Positions 19,781 through 28,336 of a stretch of 32,489 nt of DNA are shown here, piece by piece. The notes below the pieces were generated by a model. It did no database searches, had not been told where the DNA came from, and worked only from the letters and a program-made list of their open reading frames with translations. Source of the DNA: a virus; IMG/VR virus record IMGVR_UViG_3300044951_001144, positions 1 through 32,489 of that record. One strand, given 5' to 3'. The first letter of the stretch is position 1. The number at the start of each line of letters is the position of its first letter. A program made the translations under genes and the position numbers.

Positions 19781-21593
19781 AGAGCGCAATAAGGACGGCC
19801 TGACCTTCCGTGATTGCGTCTTCGAGATTCGAGAGATTAACGAGGAAGGCAAAGAGCCTGTCAAAGGGCTGTATATGTCTGCGTCCAGTGAAGAGCCTGT
19901 ATTGACATACGCACGGTATAATGGCGAATATCAGAGAGTCTATGAGATTCTTGACCATTCACCTTCGAGCGTGAATATGTCGCGTATGAAAGACGGCTTG
20001 ATTATTCAGGATACACACTGGGGCGACCAAATAGGACTTATCCGCAAAGTGTCTCTAGATGGAAAGAAGCTTGGCGGTATTGCAGAATTTTGTTGCGGTG
20101 AACGGGCGCAAGAGATAGCGCAGGATGCAATGAAGGGGCTACGCAGGAATACAAGTGTTGGATACATTTGCAATCCTGAAAGCTATAAACTCGACGGAGA
20201 AAAAGACGGTATACCCGTGGTACGGTGTACTGATTGGACTCCTTATGAGGTTTCCTTTGTGAACGTCCCAGCGGACACAAGTGTCGGTGTAGGCCGTGAA
20301 TTGAACATTAAACAAAGCCCTTCAAACGATGAAGGCAAACGAAAGGAAGAGGTTATTATGAACCCTAAACAGATGGCAGAACTTGCAAAGCGTGCAAACG
20401 AAAACGGAGTCAGTGACAAGCTGGCTGGAATTATGGAAACGGCAGAGACTTTTGAAGCCGCCGAGCGTGCATTGAATGATGCGATTATCGTATCGCAACG
20501 CGCACAGATTCAGAGTCTCAAGGTGGTCGCACCTGCAAAGGTTGACCCTGTGGCACAGCGGACGGTTGCACCTGTGATTGACGTTCCTAATAAGGAAATG
20601 CGCCAGTATAGCGTTATGAAGGCTCTCCGCGCAATCGGTGGTGACAAGTCGGTCGACGCTGGTTTCGAACGTGAAGTGTCTGAAGAGCTGGCTAAACAGC
20701 GTGGCAAATCGGCAAGCGGTATCATTGTTCCGTTTAGCGCACTTGGTAAACGTGCATTCACGGTTGCTGGTACGTCTTCGGCTTCGGTCTCGACTGACCT
20801 AATGGCGAATGACTTCATCGACTTGCTCCGTACTCAATCAGTCCTCGGTGCGGCTGGTGTTCGCTTCATGACTGGTTTGGTCGGCAATGTCGCAATTCCA
20901 AAGATGACCGCTGGCGCAACTGGTTACTGGGTTGCTGAAGCTGGTGATATCACTGGTTCACAGCCTACGATGGGTCAAGTGACTGGCACTCCTCACACTT
21001 GCGGTGTGTTGGTTGACATTAGCCGTAAGCTTCTGCAACAGTCCACGCCGTCCGCTGAAATGCTCGTCCGTGATGAAATCATGGAGCGCATTATCCGCAC
21101 AATCCAGATCGCTACGTTCGCAGGAACTGGCGCAGATGGACAGCCGAGTGCAATCACCAACGCGACAGGTATTAATGACGTTAGTGTAACGACAGGGACG
21201 CCAACCTATGCTGAACTGCTCGGCTTTATCGGTGCAATCATGGCTGATAACGCAATGGCAGACAATCAAAAGTGGATTGGTACTGGTGAAGTGTGGGCTA
21301 AGTTGGCGGCAACCGCAACGAACGGAGCAGGGTCTCCTCTCGCTCTGGATGCCGCGACTAACAAGCTGATTGGCCGTGACTTCCTTACTACCGAGGACGT
21401 GCCTGCCAATTCGCTGTGGTTTGGTAACTGGAATACCGTAACCGTTGGCGTGTGGGGTAATGGTCTTGACATTACGGCAGATACCGCAACACTGTCAAGC
21501 TCTGGCGGTCTGCGTTTGGTCGGATTGCAGGATGTTGATATCATGGTTCGCAACGGTCAAGCGTTGGCCTATGATCTGGCCGTCACAAGCTAG
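19755..21593 (+). CDS. Fused prohead protease and HK97-fold major capsid protein
   Basis: The 612-residue protein combines two functions. Residues 20-185 look like the HK97-type serine protease: QDTHWGDQIGLIRKV (H88), RRNTSVGYI (S134) and WTPYEVSFVNVPADTSVG. A linker with scaffold-like helices (202-290) follows, then the capsid (about 310-612: NDFIDLLRTQSVLGAAGVRF, YWVAEAGDITGSQPTMG, DVDIMVRNGQALAYDLAVTS). GGAGGT precedes ATG 19755, which overlaps the portal gene by 26 nt. An in-frame ATG at 20358 has its own ribosome site and may produce separate capsid precursor. Confidence 0.9.
   Translation: MKNKQKQNEERNKDGLTFRDCVFEIREINEEGKEPVKGLYMSASSEEPVLTYARYNGEYQRVYEILDHSPSSVNMSRMKDGLIIQDTHWGDQIGLIRKVSLDGKKLGGIAEFCCGERAQEIAQDAMKGLRRNTSVGYICNPESYKLDGEKDGIPVVRCTDWTPYEVSFVNVPADTSVGVGRELNIKQSPSNDEGKRKEEVIMNPKQMAELAKRANENGVSDKLAGIMETAETFEAAERALNDAIIVSQRAQIQSLKVVAPAKVDPVAQRTVAPVIDVPNKEMRQYSVMKALRAIGGDKSVDAGFEREVSEELAKQRGKSASGIIVPFSALGKRAFTVAGTSSASVSTDLMANDFIDLLRTQSVLGAAGVRFMTGLVGNVAIPKMTAGATGYWVAEAGDITGSQPTMGQVTGTPHTCGVLVDISRKLLQQSTPSAEMLVRDEIMERIIRTIQIATFAGTGADGQPSAITNATGINDVSVTTGTPTYAELLGFIGAIMADNAMADNQKWIGTGEVWAKLAATATNGAGSPLALDAATNKLIGRDFLTTEDVPANSLWFGNWNTVTVGVWGNGLDITADTATLSSSGGLRLVGLQDVDIMVRNGQALAYDLAVTS
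20341..20360 (+). promoter_or_regulatory. Internal ribosome site and start inside protease-capsid fusion
   Basis: GAAAGGAAGAGG (20341-20352) lies 5 nt before ATG 20358, codon 202 of the fusion and in frame. Translation here would give a 411-residue scaffold-plus-capsid protein (MNPKQMAELAKRA...) without the protease, allowing more capsid than protease. Confidence 0.6.
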
Positions 21594-21612
21594 TCTCTAG
21601 TTGGTAATGAAT

Positions 21613-21634
21613 AAGCGAGGACGTTCACTCGCTT
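21613..21634 (+). repeat. 7-bp hairpin after capsid gene
   Basis: AAGCGAG (21613-21619) pairs with CTCGCTT (21628-21634) around an 8-nt loop, 20 nt after the capsid stop. No T-run follows, so mRNA stabilisation or processing is more likely than termination. Confidence 0.6.
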
Positions 21635-21666
21635 CCCTAACCAAAACAATCACGAAAGGATTATCA

Positions 21667-22128
21667 ATGAATAAGTTTAACGGTTTTTTAGTTTCGATTA
21701 TGTTATCAGCTGGCGTATATGCGGCAGATGCTAATCAAATGAAGTATGTTCAGATGTTGCCTCCGAATGTCTCAACAAACTTGAGCGTTACAGGTGACAC
21801 TATTGATATCGCAAACTATAAAGGTAATGCGGCGTTGGTAGTTGAAACTGCGACATCAAGCGCAATGACCAACACGATCACGGTTACGCTTCAGCACAGC
21901 ACGGCAAGCAACTTTGCTAACCCTACAACGGTTACAAATTTGGCTGGAACAGCTGGCGTATTGACCGAGACCTGTACGACCAACACGGCGGACACAGTCA
22001 ACATTCAAACGTACCCGATTGATACGGCACGTTTGCACAAGTATATCCGCGTTATTTATACGACCACAATGGCAGACGCATACATTCCTGTGTCTGCTTT
22101 GTTTGTCGCACCGATGAAAGCAGAGTAA
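21667..22128 (+). CDS. Decoration-like protein with apparent signal peptide, 153 aa
   Basis: GAAAGGA (21654-21660) supports ATG 21667; an upstream TTG extension lacks a site. The first 19 residues (MNKFNGFLVSIMLSAGVYA, then AD) look like a Sec signal peptide with an AxA-type cleavage site, which is odd for a gene right after the capsid. The rest is Thr/Ala/Asn-rich and beta-structured (DTIDIANYKGNAALVVETAT, TITVTLQHSTASNFANPTTV). Position suggests a head decoration protein; the leader suggests export. I cannot decide between them. Confidence 0.6.
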   Translation: MNKFNGFLVSIMLSAGVYAADANQMKYVQMLPPNVSTNLSVTGDTIDIANYKGNAALVVETATSSAMTNTITVTLQHSTASNFANPTTVTNLAGTAGVLTETCTTNTADTVNIQTYPIDTARLHKYIRVIYTTTMADAYIPVSALFVAPMKAE

Positions 22129-22141
22129 ACAACTAAACCAT

Positions 22142-22171
22142 TCCCCCATGCAGATGGTGGGGGAGTCTTTT
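22142..22171 (+). terminator. GC-rich hairpin, weak terminator or SD-masking element
   Basis: TCCCCCA (22142-22148) pairs with TGGGGGA (22158-22164) around a 9-nt loop, followed by GTCTTTTA. It lies after the capsid/decoration genes and could partly terminate to favour their expression. The 3' arm contains GGGGGAG, the only purine-rich ribosome-site candidate for ATG 22178, so folding would also block translation of the next gene. Confidence 0.6.
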
Positions 22172-22177
22172 AAACCT

Positions 22178-22510
22178 ATGTCACTTCTAACAGATATAAC
22201 AGGCGCAGTAAACGGACTTATGACCTCACTGCCAGAGCTTACAGGAACGCTAGTCAATAGCAATGGTGATTCGGTGACTGTCATATTTACGCAGGGCTAT
22301 ATCATGCGCGACAATTCGGCATTAGGCGCACTTGACGCAACGGCAAGCACGTTTGACATTTTAGAAGCTAACATCTTAGCAAGCGGTATGAATTTAGGCG
22401 ACTCCGTAACGATTACCGATTCACAAGGCATCGTTACAAAGGCGCGGTTACTCTCAAAAGGTAACTCACTCAATTTCGTAACATTCACTTTTGAGGCGGT
22501 GAACCAATGA
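22178..22510 (+). CDS. Small head-tail or tail protein, 110 aa
   Basis: I use ATG 22178 because the in-frame ATG 22148 lies inside the hairpin stem. The protein (MSLLTDITGAVNGLMTSLPE ..., DILEANILASGMNLGDSVTI) has a helical start and a beta-rich end. Its position after the capsid genes and before the gp10-like protein suggests a head-completion or head-tail joining role. No family is assigned with confidence. Confidence 0.6.
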   Translation: MSLLTDITGAVNGLMTSLPELTGTLVNSNGDSVTVIFTQGYIMRDNSALGALDATASTFDILEANILASGMNLGDSVTITDSQGIVTKARLLSKGNSLNFVTFTFEAVNQ

Positions 22511-23241
22511 TCACCATGTCAATAGATAATGCGAGCGTTCAGTCTATCGTCAATGACATTAAACGCTTGGAGGTAGCCGGAAAGAAGTCGGCAAGAGAAG
22601 CAACAGAGTGGGCAGGCGTTACTATTTTAAGATCGCTCGGAGCACAGACAAAAGTTTCTCCAAAAAAGAGAAAGATCGTAACGCAAGTCACGGACGTTGG
22701 CGGTGGTATAAACGCTAAAGGTCGCAAGGTTAGAGGCAAGAAGATACGAACAAAAGGCGTTATGATTTGGCGCGTATTAAATGGAAAAGCAAAAGAGGTA
22801 TTTTTCCCTATTGATTTTGACAAAGATGTGCCAGTTGTTCACTTCATTGGAAGAAACAACAATGCTCTAGTGAGATTTATAAGTACAGGAAATGTTGTTT
22901 CAGAGAGAGCTTATTCCGCAATGACAAAATACCAGATTGCCAAAAATTCGTATCTTGCTTTTATCCGCATGGCTGGACTTGCGAAAAAGTCATGGAATTG
23001 GATGAAGAAGCGGTCAAAGCGTGGAGGTGGTGTAAGTGAAAGATTTGGAGGGCGTGTTGTTAATGTAGGATCAATTTCATGGATGGGAGACAACTTAACC
23101 ATTCACAATAGGCTTGGTTATATTACTGACGCTCTTAAAGGTGGCACATCATCTATTGACCAAGCAATACGCGATGGTGCAGAGAGTTTCAAATGGAAGG
23201 TTGACGAATTACTAGGACTTCACGAGATTAAAACGCAATGA
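22507..23241 (+). CDS. HK97 gp10-like head-tail/tail completion protein
   Basis: The 244-residue protein begins with the pattern of gp10-type minor tail proteins: a helix (SIVNDIKRLEVAGKKSAREA), then ILRSLGAQTKVSPKK and a basic loop (NAKGRKVRGKKIRTKGV). Most gp10 homologues are shorter (about 120-160), so the C-terminal 100 residues (MKKRSKRGGGVSERFGGR...) are an extension. The gene overlaps its neighbours at both ends (ATGA). The central DNA is more A/T-rich than adjacent genes. Confidence 0.55.
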   Translation: MITMSIDNASVQSIVNDIKRLEVAGKKSAREATEWAGVTILRSLGAQTKVSPKKRKIVTQVTDVGGGINAKGRKVRGKKIRTKGVMIWRVLNGKAKEVFFPIDFDKDVPVVHFIGRNNNALVRFISTGNVVSERAYSAMTKYQIAKNSYLAFIRMAGLAKKSWNWMKKRSKRGGGVSERFGGRVVNVGSISWMGDNLTIHNRLGYITDALKGGTSSIDQAIRDGAESFKWKVDELLGLHEIKTQ

Positions 23242-23729
23242 ACATCCCAAAAACAATCGAATCGGCAACCGTTGATGCTCTCCGTTCTTACGGCGTAGGG
23301 GCTGAAACTCTTATCCGTTCATGGCGCAACCTTCAAAAGGATGAAAAGTGGGACGAAGATAACGACCGCTCTTTTCCTTGCATTGACGTTAAAGCGTCCC
23401 CTCCACGGCTTGACCAAGCAAACGCAGTTACGCTCATGTGTGAAGTCGCATTAACAATCTACACCAAGCTTGCTGACGATCAATCGCACAGCGTCCTAAA
23501 TTCGATTGAGCAAGCGACCCAAGAGTGCATTGATACTTTGTACGCACAACACCGCTCAAACGCAACCACAGGCCTGTACGCTGACTTGGTGGCTTCAATC
23601 GAAAGCGAGTGCGCTGTTTCTATCGGTGGGCTGTATATTGGCGACCCTACACCACCAGATGAGGACGGAGAGGGTCGGACGTATGTTGGATTAACTTTAG
23701 TCATTGCCTATAGTCGGGCTGACTTTTAA
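23238..23729 (+). CDS. Putative tail terminator protein
   Basis: At 163 residues, with an N-terminal helix (PKTIESATVDALRSYG), a strand pair around RSFPCIDVKASPPRL and VTLMCEVALTIYT, and a closing strand (TYVGLTLVIAYSRADF), it follows the pattern of gpU-like tail terminators, which cap the tube and join it to the head. Position between the gp10-like and tail-tube genes agrees. Sequence support alone is modest. Confidence 0.55.
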   Translation: MNIPKTIESATVDALRSYGVGAETLIRSWRNLQKDEKWDEDNDRSFPCIDVKASPPRLDQANAVTLMCEVALTIYTKLADDQSHSVLNSIEQATQECIDTLYAQHRSNATTGLYADLVASIESECAVSIGGLYIGDPTPPDEDGEGRTYVGLTLVIAYSRADF

Positions 23730-23744
23730 CAAGAGGAAAAAACT

Positions 23745-24542
23745 ATGGCAGATGTAAAACCGTGGGCAGTAAAAAGTACAGATGACATTTTCGGCATTTT
23801 GGCAATCGTGGACGGTGGAGGGACGCTTGCTGATATTCTGAAGATTAAAGGGTCAACTCGCACACCGATTGCAAAGGGAACGAGCATTGCAAGTGATGAA
23901 TACGGAGACGTATGCGCCAAGTCAATTTACGGAGCAGCTATAACCCAATTCGAGGCTACTTCTGAATTTGAGGTAACCAGTGGAACACTTAATACCGCTC
24001 TGTTATTCTTGGGCGCAACAGCAACGAGCGGAACAAACATCACTGGCATTTCAATCAAAACTTCAAACGGTGGCTGGCCTACTCTGTCAATCACTGGTAA
24101 TGTCGGCAAGGTGTTAGAAGCCGCTCCAACTGGCAAACTCAATAAATGGGCATTACCTTCTATTAGCGTTACAGGTCGAAAGGTAGCACAAGAGTTTGGC
24201 GGTGGCGGTGCTGGCGGTCATGGATTCTCAACTGAGGCAGATTGCAAGTGTACTGGAAGCGGACTCGACTTCACGGTTAACTTCTCGGAAACGACAGACG
24301 GTGAAGGTTTGCCAGTCTCGTTTTCAATTCATGGCGCAGACGGTTCAATGAGTGCTGACTTTGTGGCGTTCGCAGAGTTGGCTCAATTCCTGCAACCGTG
24401 GACGCTTGACGCAACGACAGGCTTCCTGTGGAGCAACATTGCCAACCCTGCAACGTCCAAAGCTCCAAACGAGTACTGGACTGGATCGGCAAGCGCAACG
24501 CTCGCTGACCCTGCAACCTCATTGACTCGCGTATCGGCATAA
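23745..24542 (+). CDS. Putative major tail (tube) protein
   Basis: The 265-residue product is beta-rich and Gly/Thr/Ser-rich (EATSEFEVTSGTLNTALLFL, TGISIKTSNGGWPTLSITGN, FTVNFSETTDGEGLPVSFSI). Its position just before a chaperone-like gene and a tape-measure-like gene is the usual place of the tail-tube subunit. GAGGAAAAA is the ribosome site for ATG 23745. Codon use is that of a well-expressed gene (many GCA/ACT/GGC). Confidence 0.65.
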   Translation: MADVKPWAVKSTDDIFGILAIVDGGGTLADILKIKGSTRTPIAKGTSIASDEYGDVCAKSIYGAAITQFEATSEFEVTSGTLNTALLFLGATATSGTNITGISIKTSNGGWPTLSITGNVGKVLEAAPTGKLNKWALPSISVTGRKVAQEFGGGGAGGHGFSTEADCKCTGSGLDFTVNFSETTDGEGLPVSFSIHGADGSMSADFVAFAELAQFLQPWTLDATTGFLWSNIANPATSKAPNEYWTGSASATLADPATSLTRVSA

Positions 24543-24548
24543 AACCAC

Positions 24549-25193
24549 ATGAAGAACTACCGCACACTTTCGAGTCAAGCGGAGGCAGAGATCGAGGCGT
24601 TACGCGCACAAGGCGTGACGCTCTCGGACTCTGATATTATCGCCATTAACGCGCTTGCATGGGAAATCGAAACACCATCCAAGCGCGTGTCATTGGCGCG
24701 TGGAAAGCCTATCAAGTGCGGTAATGTGTTCTTTTGGCCGTTGACCATTCATAGCGGTACATGGTTCAGTGATACAGGAAAGCATTTCGATAATGCCACA
24801 TACGCACTTGCCTACGCGATGGCACACAGGGACGATGATTTATACCTTGTTTCAGGGCAAGACGTTGACCGTTGGTTTAAAACAGTAAGGGCAACACAGG
24901 ACGAGCTTAATGAGTGCCTAGCCATTATCATTGACCAATCAAGCAGGGATGATTTGCCGACAAGCGATGATGATAAGATCACGCTTTCTCAGTTGGCGCA
25001 ATTGATGGTCGATAATCATGGCGGTAATTTCGAAATGTGGGAACGTCAATGTTCAATTGATTACGTGCGCAACTTTATTGATACGACTTGTAAACAGGAC
25101 GAAGCGGAACAGAAGAAAACGCGCATTGAAAAAGCAACTCTAATTCTCGCTCGCTACACTCAATCACTTTTAAGGAAGCACAATGGCAAATAA
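24549..25193 (+). CDS. Putative tail assembly chaperone-like protein, 214 aa
   Basis: It lies between tail tube and tape measure, where tail assembly chaperones are encoded. Residues 55-80 (IKCGNVFFWPLTIHSGTWFS) and the C-terminal helices (KITLSQLAQLMVDNHGGNFE) fit proteins I have seen in that position. No slippery sequence or second frame for a frameshift product is evident. It overlaps the tape-measure gene by 11 nt. There is no strong ribosome site, so coupling to the tube gene is likely. Confidence 0.5.
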   Translation: MKNYRTLSSQAEAEIEALRAQGVTLSDSDIIAINALAWEIETPSKRVSLARGKPIKCGNVFFWPLTIHSGTWFSDTGKHFDNATYALAYAMAHRDDDLYLVSGQDVDRWFKTVRATQDELNECLAIIIDQSSRDDLPTSDDDKITLSQLAQLMVDNHGGNFEMWERQCSIDYVRNFIDTTCKQDEAEQKKTRIEKATLILARYTQSLLRKHNGK

Positions 25194-26637
25194 AGACCTA
25201 AAGATTAAACTTATTACGCAGAACCTATTGCCAGCAGGACTTTCGCAGGCACAGAGAGACGTTAAGTCATTCTCGCGTGGTCTTAAAGGAATTTTTGATA
25301 TTGGCGCAAAACCAGCCGCAGTTTTAACGGCTGGATTAATGGCTATTAAAAAAGCGGCAGAGTTCGTTGAAGAGGGGTTTAATGGAATAGGGAGAGTATT
25401 TCGTGATTTGCGCACAGAGTCACTTGCAAAAGATTTTGATAATTTAAAGAAATCAATAAACGATGTTTCTCAATCATTCATCGCAAGCAAAGAGTCTTTT
25501 GATTCTGAAAACAAAATTCTTGAATCACAGCAAAAGAACGTAAGGGCTTTAGAGGACGCTAATAATAATCTAGCAAAATCAAAAAAGCTGATGACGGCAA
25601 CAAGCGCAGAACAAGCAAGCGCAATGGAAGAAGAGTATAAAATAAGCCAGATCACTTTGGATGCGAAAAGAAAAGAGCAAGACATTTTGGATAATGTTGC
25701 AAAAGCAAAAGCCGACGCTAACAGGAAAACACAAGAAGCTAATGAGTTGCAAAAGGAATCGGAAAGACTTGAAGCTATCGCAATTTCAAACGGAGATAGA
25801 TCACTTGAAATGCAACGCAAGAAAAACGATTTAATGCAATCGAAGTCTCTTGGCACATTTGCGTCAACGGTTACAGGAACAAGCAAGAAAGAGCTTGATA
25901 GTTTAGAGGAAGCGCGAAAGGCTTCAAAAGAAATATCAGAGCGTAGTTTCGAGGAAAAGCAGGCACTAGATCGTAGGATAGCCAAGTTGCGGATGGAGGC
26001 TGTAGAGATAGCAAAGACAACTGGTGACAAACAGTATTTGATTGAGCAAGTTACAGCACAGCAAGCGGCTTCATTTTATGAGATACAGGCAAAAAATAGA
26101 ATCAAGGATATTGAAGATAGACGCGCCTATGCAGAGAAGGCCGTTGAGAACGAACAAAAGTTATATGATATACTTGTTGTGCAAAAGAAAAAGCACGTTG
26201 AAGAAATGAAGGCTCTCGAAGAAAGGAAACAAGACGCAGAGGAAAATTTGGCAGAAAAAGAAAAGAAAAGAAACGGACAAGGATTACAAGATAGAATAAA
26301 CCAAGCCAAGAAACTTGCAGAAATGACGGTTAAGGAATTTTTGGCTAAAGGAAAAGCTGACGAGGATAAAGAAAAATCTGACAAAAAGCAAAAAGGAAGA
26401 TATACAGAGCTTAGAAATAGAGAGCTTCGTGGAACAAAGTTATCGAAAGAGCAAATCAAATTTATGCAGGCATTTGAACTTATAGAGGAAGCAAAAAACA
26501 AACTAGGAAAATTGCAAAAGCAGGCTGTAGACGAAGCGCAGAAAAAAGCAGTGATTGACATCGCGAGAGCAGCCGACACGTTAAACCTAGTTCTTGCAGA
26601 ACAACGCAAACTTAAGCCACTTCTCGAAGCAAACTAA
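25183..26637 (+). CDS. Tape-measure-like coiled-coil tail protein
   Basis: The 484-residue protein is nearly all helical coiled coil, rich in Lys/Glu/Ala. A hydrophobic segment near the N-terminus (AAVLTAGLMAIKKAAEFV, residues 45-65) resembles membrane-active stretches of tape measures. If tail length follows the usual rule of about 0.15 nm per residue, the tail would be near 70 nm. A/T-rich codons (AGA, AAA, ATA) differ from those of the tube gene. No lysozyme or peptidase domain is seen. Confidence 0.65.
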   Translation: MANKDLKIKLITQNLLPAGLSQAQRDVKSFSRGLKGIFDIGAKPAAVLTAGLMAIKKAAEFVEEGFNGIGRVFRDLRTESLAKDFDNLKKSINDVSQSFIASKESFDSENKILESQQKNVRALEDANNNLAKSKKLMTATSAEQASAMEEEYKISQITLDAKRKEQDILDNVAKAKADANRKTQEANELQKESERLEAIAISNGDRSLEMQRKKNDLMQSKSLGTFASTVTGTSKKELDSLEEARKASKEISERSFEEKQALDRRIAKLRMEAVEIAKTTGDKQYLIEQVTAQQAASFYEIQAKNRIKDIEDRRAYAEKAVENEQKLYDILVVQKKKHVEEMKALEERKQDAEENLAEKEKKRNGQGLQDRINQAKKLAEMTVKEFLAKGKADEDKEKSDKKQKGRYTELRNRELRGTKLSKEQIKFMQAFELIEEAKNKLGKLQKQAVDEAQKKAVIDIARAADTLNLVLAEQRKLKPLLEAN

Positions 26638-26647
26638 GGAGCTTTTT

Positions 26648-26983
26648 ATGGCATTAGCAACATCAGTCAATGAGTATAGCTGGAAACTACAGAGCGGAGG
26701 TAGTAGTCCTGGCGGTTATGATTCGACATTCCAGCGCAAGAACGCAGACGGCTCTTTTACCACAAAGAAGCTGACCGTTAGCTATCTTGAAGTATATTCC
26801 GAGTATAAGCATTACGCTCTAACCGAGGACGCATGTACAAACTACATTACGGCGCATCCAGAGCTTTTGCTTCAGTACTCACGACAAGACGAGTTTGGCT
26901 TAAGCTTTACTTTGACAAAACGAAACACAGCTCGCACTAACTTTTCTTATACTCTTGCAGACGTACCAGAAACAGGGAGTTAA
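26648..26983 (+). CDS. Small tail protein, 111 aa
   Basis: AAGGAG overlaps the tape-measure stop and supports ATG 26648. The protein is short and beta-rich (SVNEYSWKLQSGGSSPGGYD, KLTVSYLEVYSEYKHYALTE). It probably belongs to the tail tip or distal tail, judged from position only. Confidence 0.6.
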   Translation: MALATSVNEYSWKLQSGGSSPGGYDSTFQRKNADGSFTTKKLTVSYLEVYSEYKHYALTEDACTNYITAHPELLLQYSRQDEFGLSFTLTKRNTARTNFSYTLADVPETGS

Positions 26984-26985
26984 TC

Positions 26986-28335
26986 ATGGGGCGCATATTT
27001 ACAAACACACCGATGGAGGGAAAGCCTTTAGCATTGCGCGGTCTTGCTAGGGGCTGGCGGTTGCTTGAGGAAGCGTGGGAGAGCTTGGAGATCATAGGCG
27101 GTCATGTCGAATGGCGTAATGGTCGCAATGGTTTAATACCGCGCATAGTTATTGACGCGCTTTCGAACGAAGGTGACGAAGACCCGTTGCACGTTTGGCA
27201 GATCAAAGATATAGGCGGTTTCACGTGCATCTATATGCCTGCCAATTCATTTGTTGTCAACGGTAAGGACTTTACCGCGCTACAAACTGGATTGACCGCA
27301 ATCGGTGTTGGCTCTCCCGATTGGTACTCCGTTGGATTGTTTGCGACTACAGGATTAAATGCGTATATTACTTTTGGCAGTAGAACATCAAGCGAAGAGC
27401 AAGGAAAGCCAGAGACGCTTAAATTCGGAACATCAGAGCCATCAAAAGAAACTAACCAAAGAATTGTAACTATAGCAATTCTCGCATATACAGCCACACA
27501 AGGTATTTATTCCCTTCATCATTCTGCAATCAATTATGAGCGGATTGGTTTCGACGGTGACAGTCCTTCTCCGTCTTATTGGAAGTCGTTATGCAGGCCG
27601 ACAACAAGTGCAGATTGGGTAAACGAAGATCACAGTATTGGTTTAAATGGATTCACGACTCCATTAACGCCAGATGAATTGCCATTCGCAGAAACGCCAG
27701 CACGGACACAGCATATCAGTTTGCGCGAAACAAAAACAGGCGGTGGAGCAGACCTTCGCTGGTACAATCTACGGACATTGATTAGCGACCTTAAAGCCAA
27801 TCTAGTAGCCGATACTTCATTCCTTGATGACTTAGGCGACGCGGTCGGAGGTTATATCGACTGGAATGATGACTGGAATTCAAGCGTGTCACATACAGGC
27901 ATTGACTTCAGCGGTTCAACGTCCGCAAAGGGGACTGGACTTTCGGGCGGCAATACAGACCACGATGATAGCTACTGGCATGAGGCTGGTTTGATTACGT
28001 CGCCATTTACAGATACGAAGAACTATGTCACTAGCGGAACTGTAAGGGCAGGAGAGTTTGCGCTTGAAGGTTCGCCTACTACAAACAAATGGACTAGTGC
28101 TATATTCAATGTAAGTGCTACATTTGATGTTTCATTTACTGGAAGCGGAACATGCTCTCTTTCTCTTGGAGGAGGTACTGGATACGATTTTACTGCAATC
28201 TATTTTAATGGTATCGCAGGCGTTGACATTACCAACTGGACAACAAAGGGCGGTTTGACTGGCTCAACCATTCAAGAGATTGCAATCGAGGACGCACAAC
28301 CGAGCGACAAAATACTCGTTATAAGGAGCGCATAA
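26986..28335 (+). CDS. Tail tip or receptor-binding protein, 449 aa
   Basis: The N-terminal 60 residues (GLARGWRLLEEAWESLEIIG) may anchor it. The middle is mixed (FTCIYMPANSFVVNGKDFTA), and the C-terminal 150 residues are Gly/Ser/Thr-rich beta structure (DFSGSTSAKGTGLSGGNTDH, SFTGSGTCSLSLGGGTGYDF) typical of fibre-like or carbohydrate-binding tips. GGGAG precedes ATG 26986. No enzymatic motif is recognised. Confidence 0.6.
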   Translation: MGRIFTNTPMEGKPLALRGLARGWRLLEEAWESLEIIGGHVEWRNGRNGLIPRIVIDALSNEGDEDPLHVWQIKDIGGFTCIYMPANSFVVNGKDFTALQTGLTAIGVGSPDWYSVGLFATTGLNAYITFGSRTSSEEQGKPETLKFGTSEPSKETNQRIVTIAILAYTATQGIYSLHHSAINYERIGFDGDSPSPSYWKSLCRPTTSADWVNEDHSIGLNGFTTPLTPDELPFAETPARTQHISLRETKTGGGADLRWYNLRTLISDLKANLVADTSFLDDLGDAVGGYIDWNDDWNSSVSHTGIDFSGSTSAKGTGLSGGNTDHDDSYWHEAGLITSPFTDTKNYVTSGTVRAGEFALEGSPTTNKWTSAIFNVSATFDVSFTGSGTCSLSLGGGTGYDFTAIYFNGIAGVDITNWTTKGGLTGSTIQEIAIEDAQPSDKILVIRSA

Positions 28336-28336
28336 C

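Noticed and set aside
22148-22177. Upstream start at ATG 22148
   Set aside because: It begins inside the left arm and loop of the GC-rich hairpin and has no purine-rich site before it.
24549-25193. Programmed frameshift in the tail chaperone-like gene
   Set aside because: No slippery heptamer followed by a second open frame is visible before the tape-measure start.
25470-26609. Minus-strand frames of 186 and 160 codons opposite the tape-measure gene
   Set aside because: They are Ser/Phe/Leu-rich reverse complements of Lys/Glu/Ala coiled-coil codons, typical of shadows.
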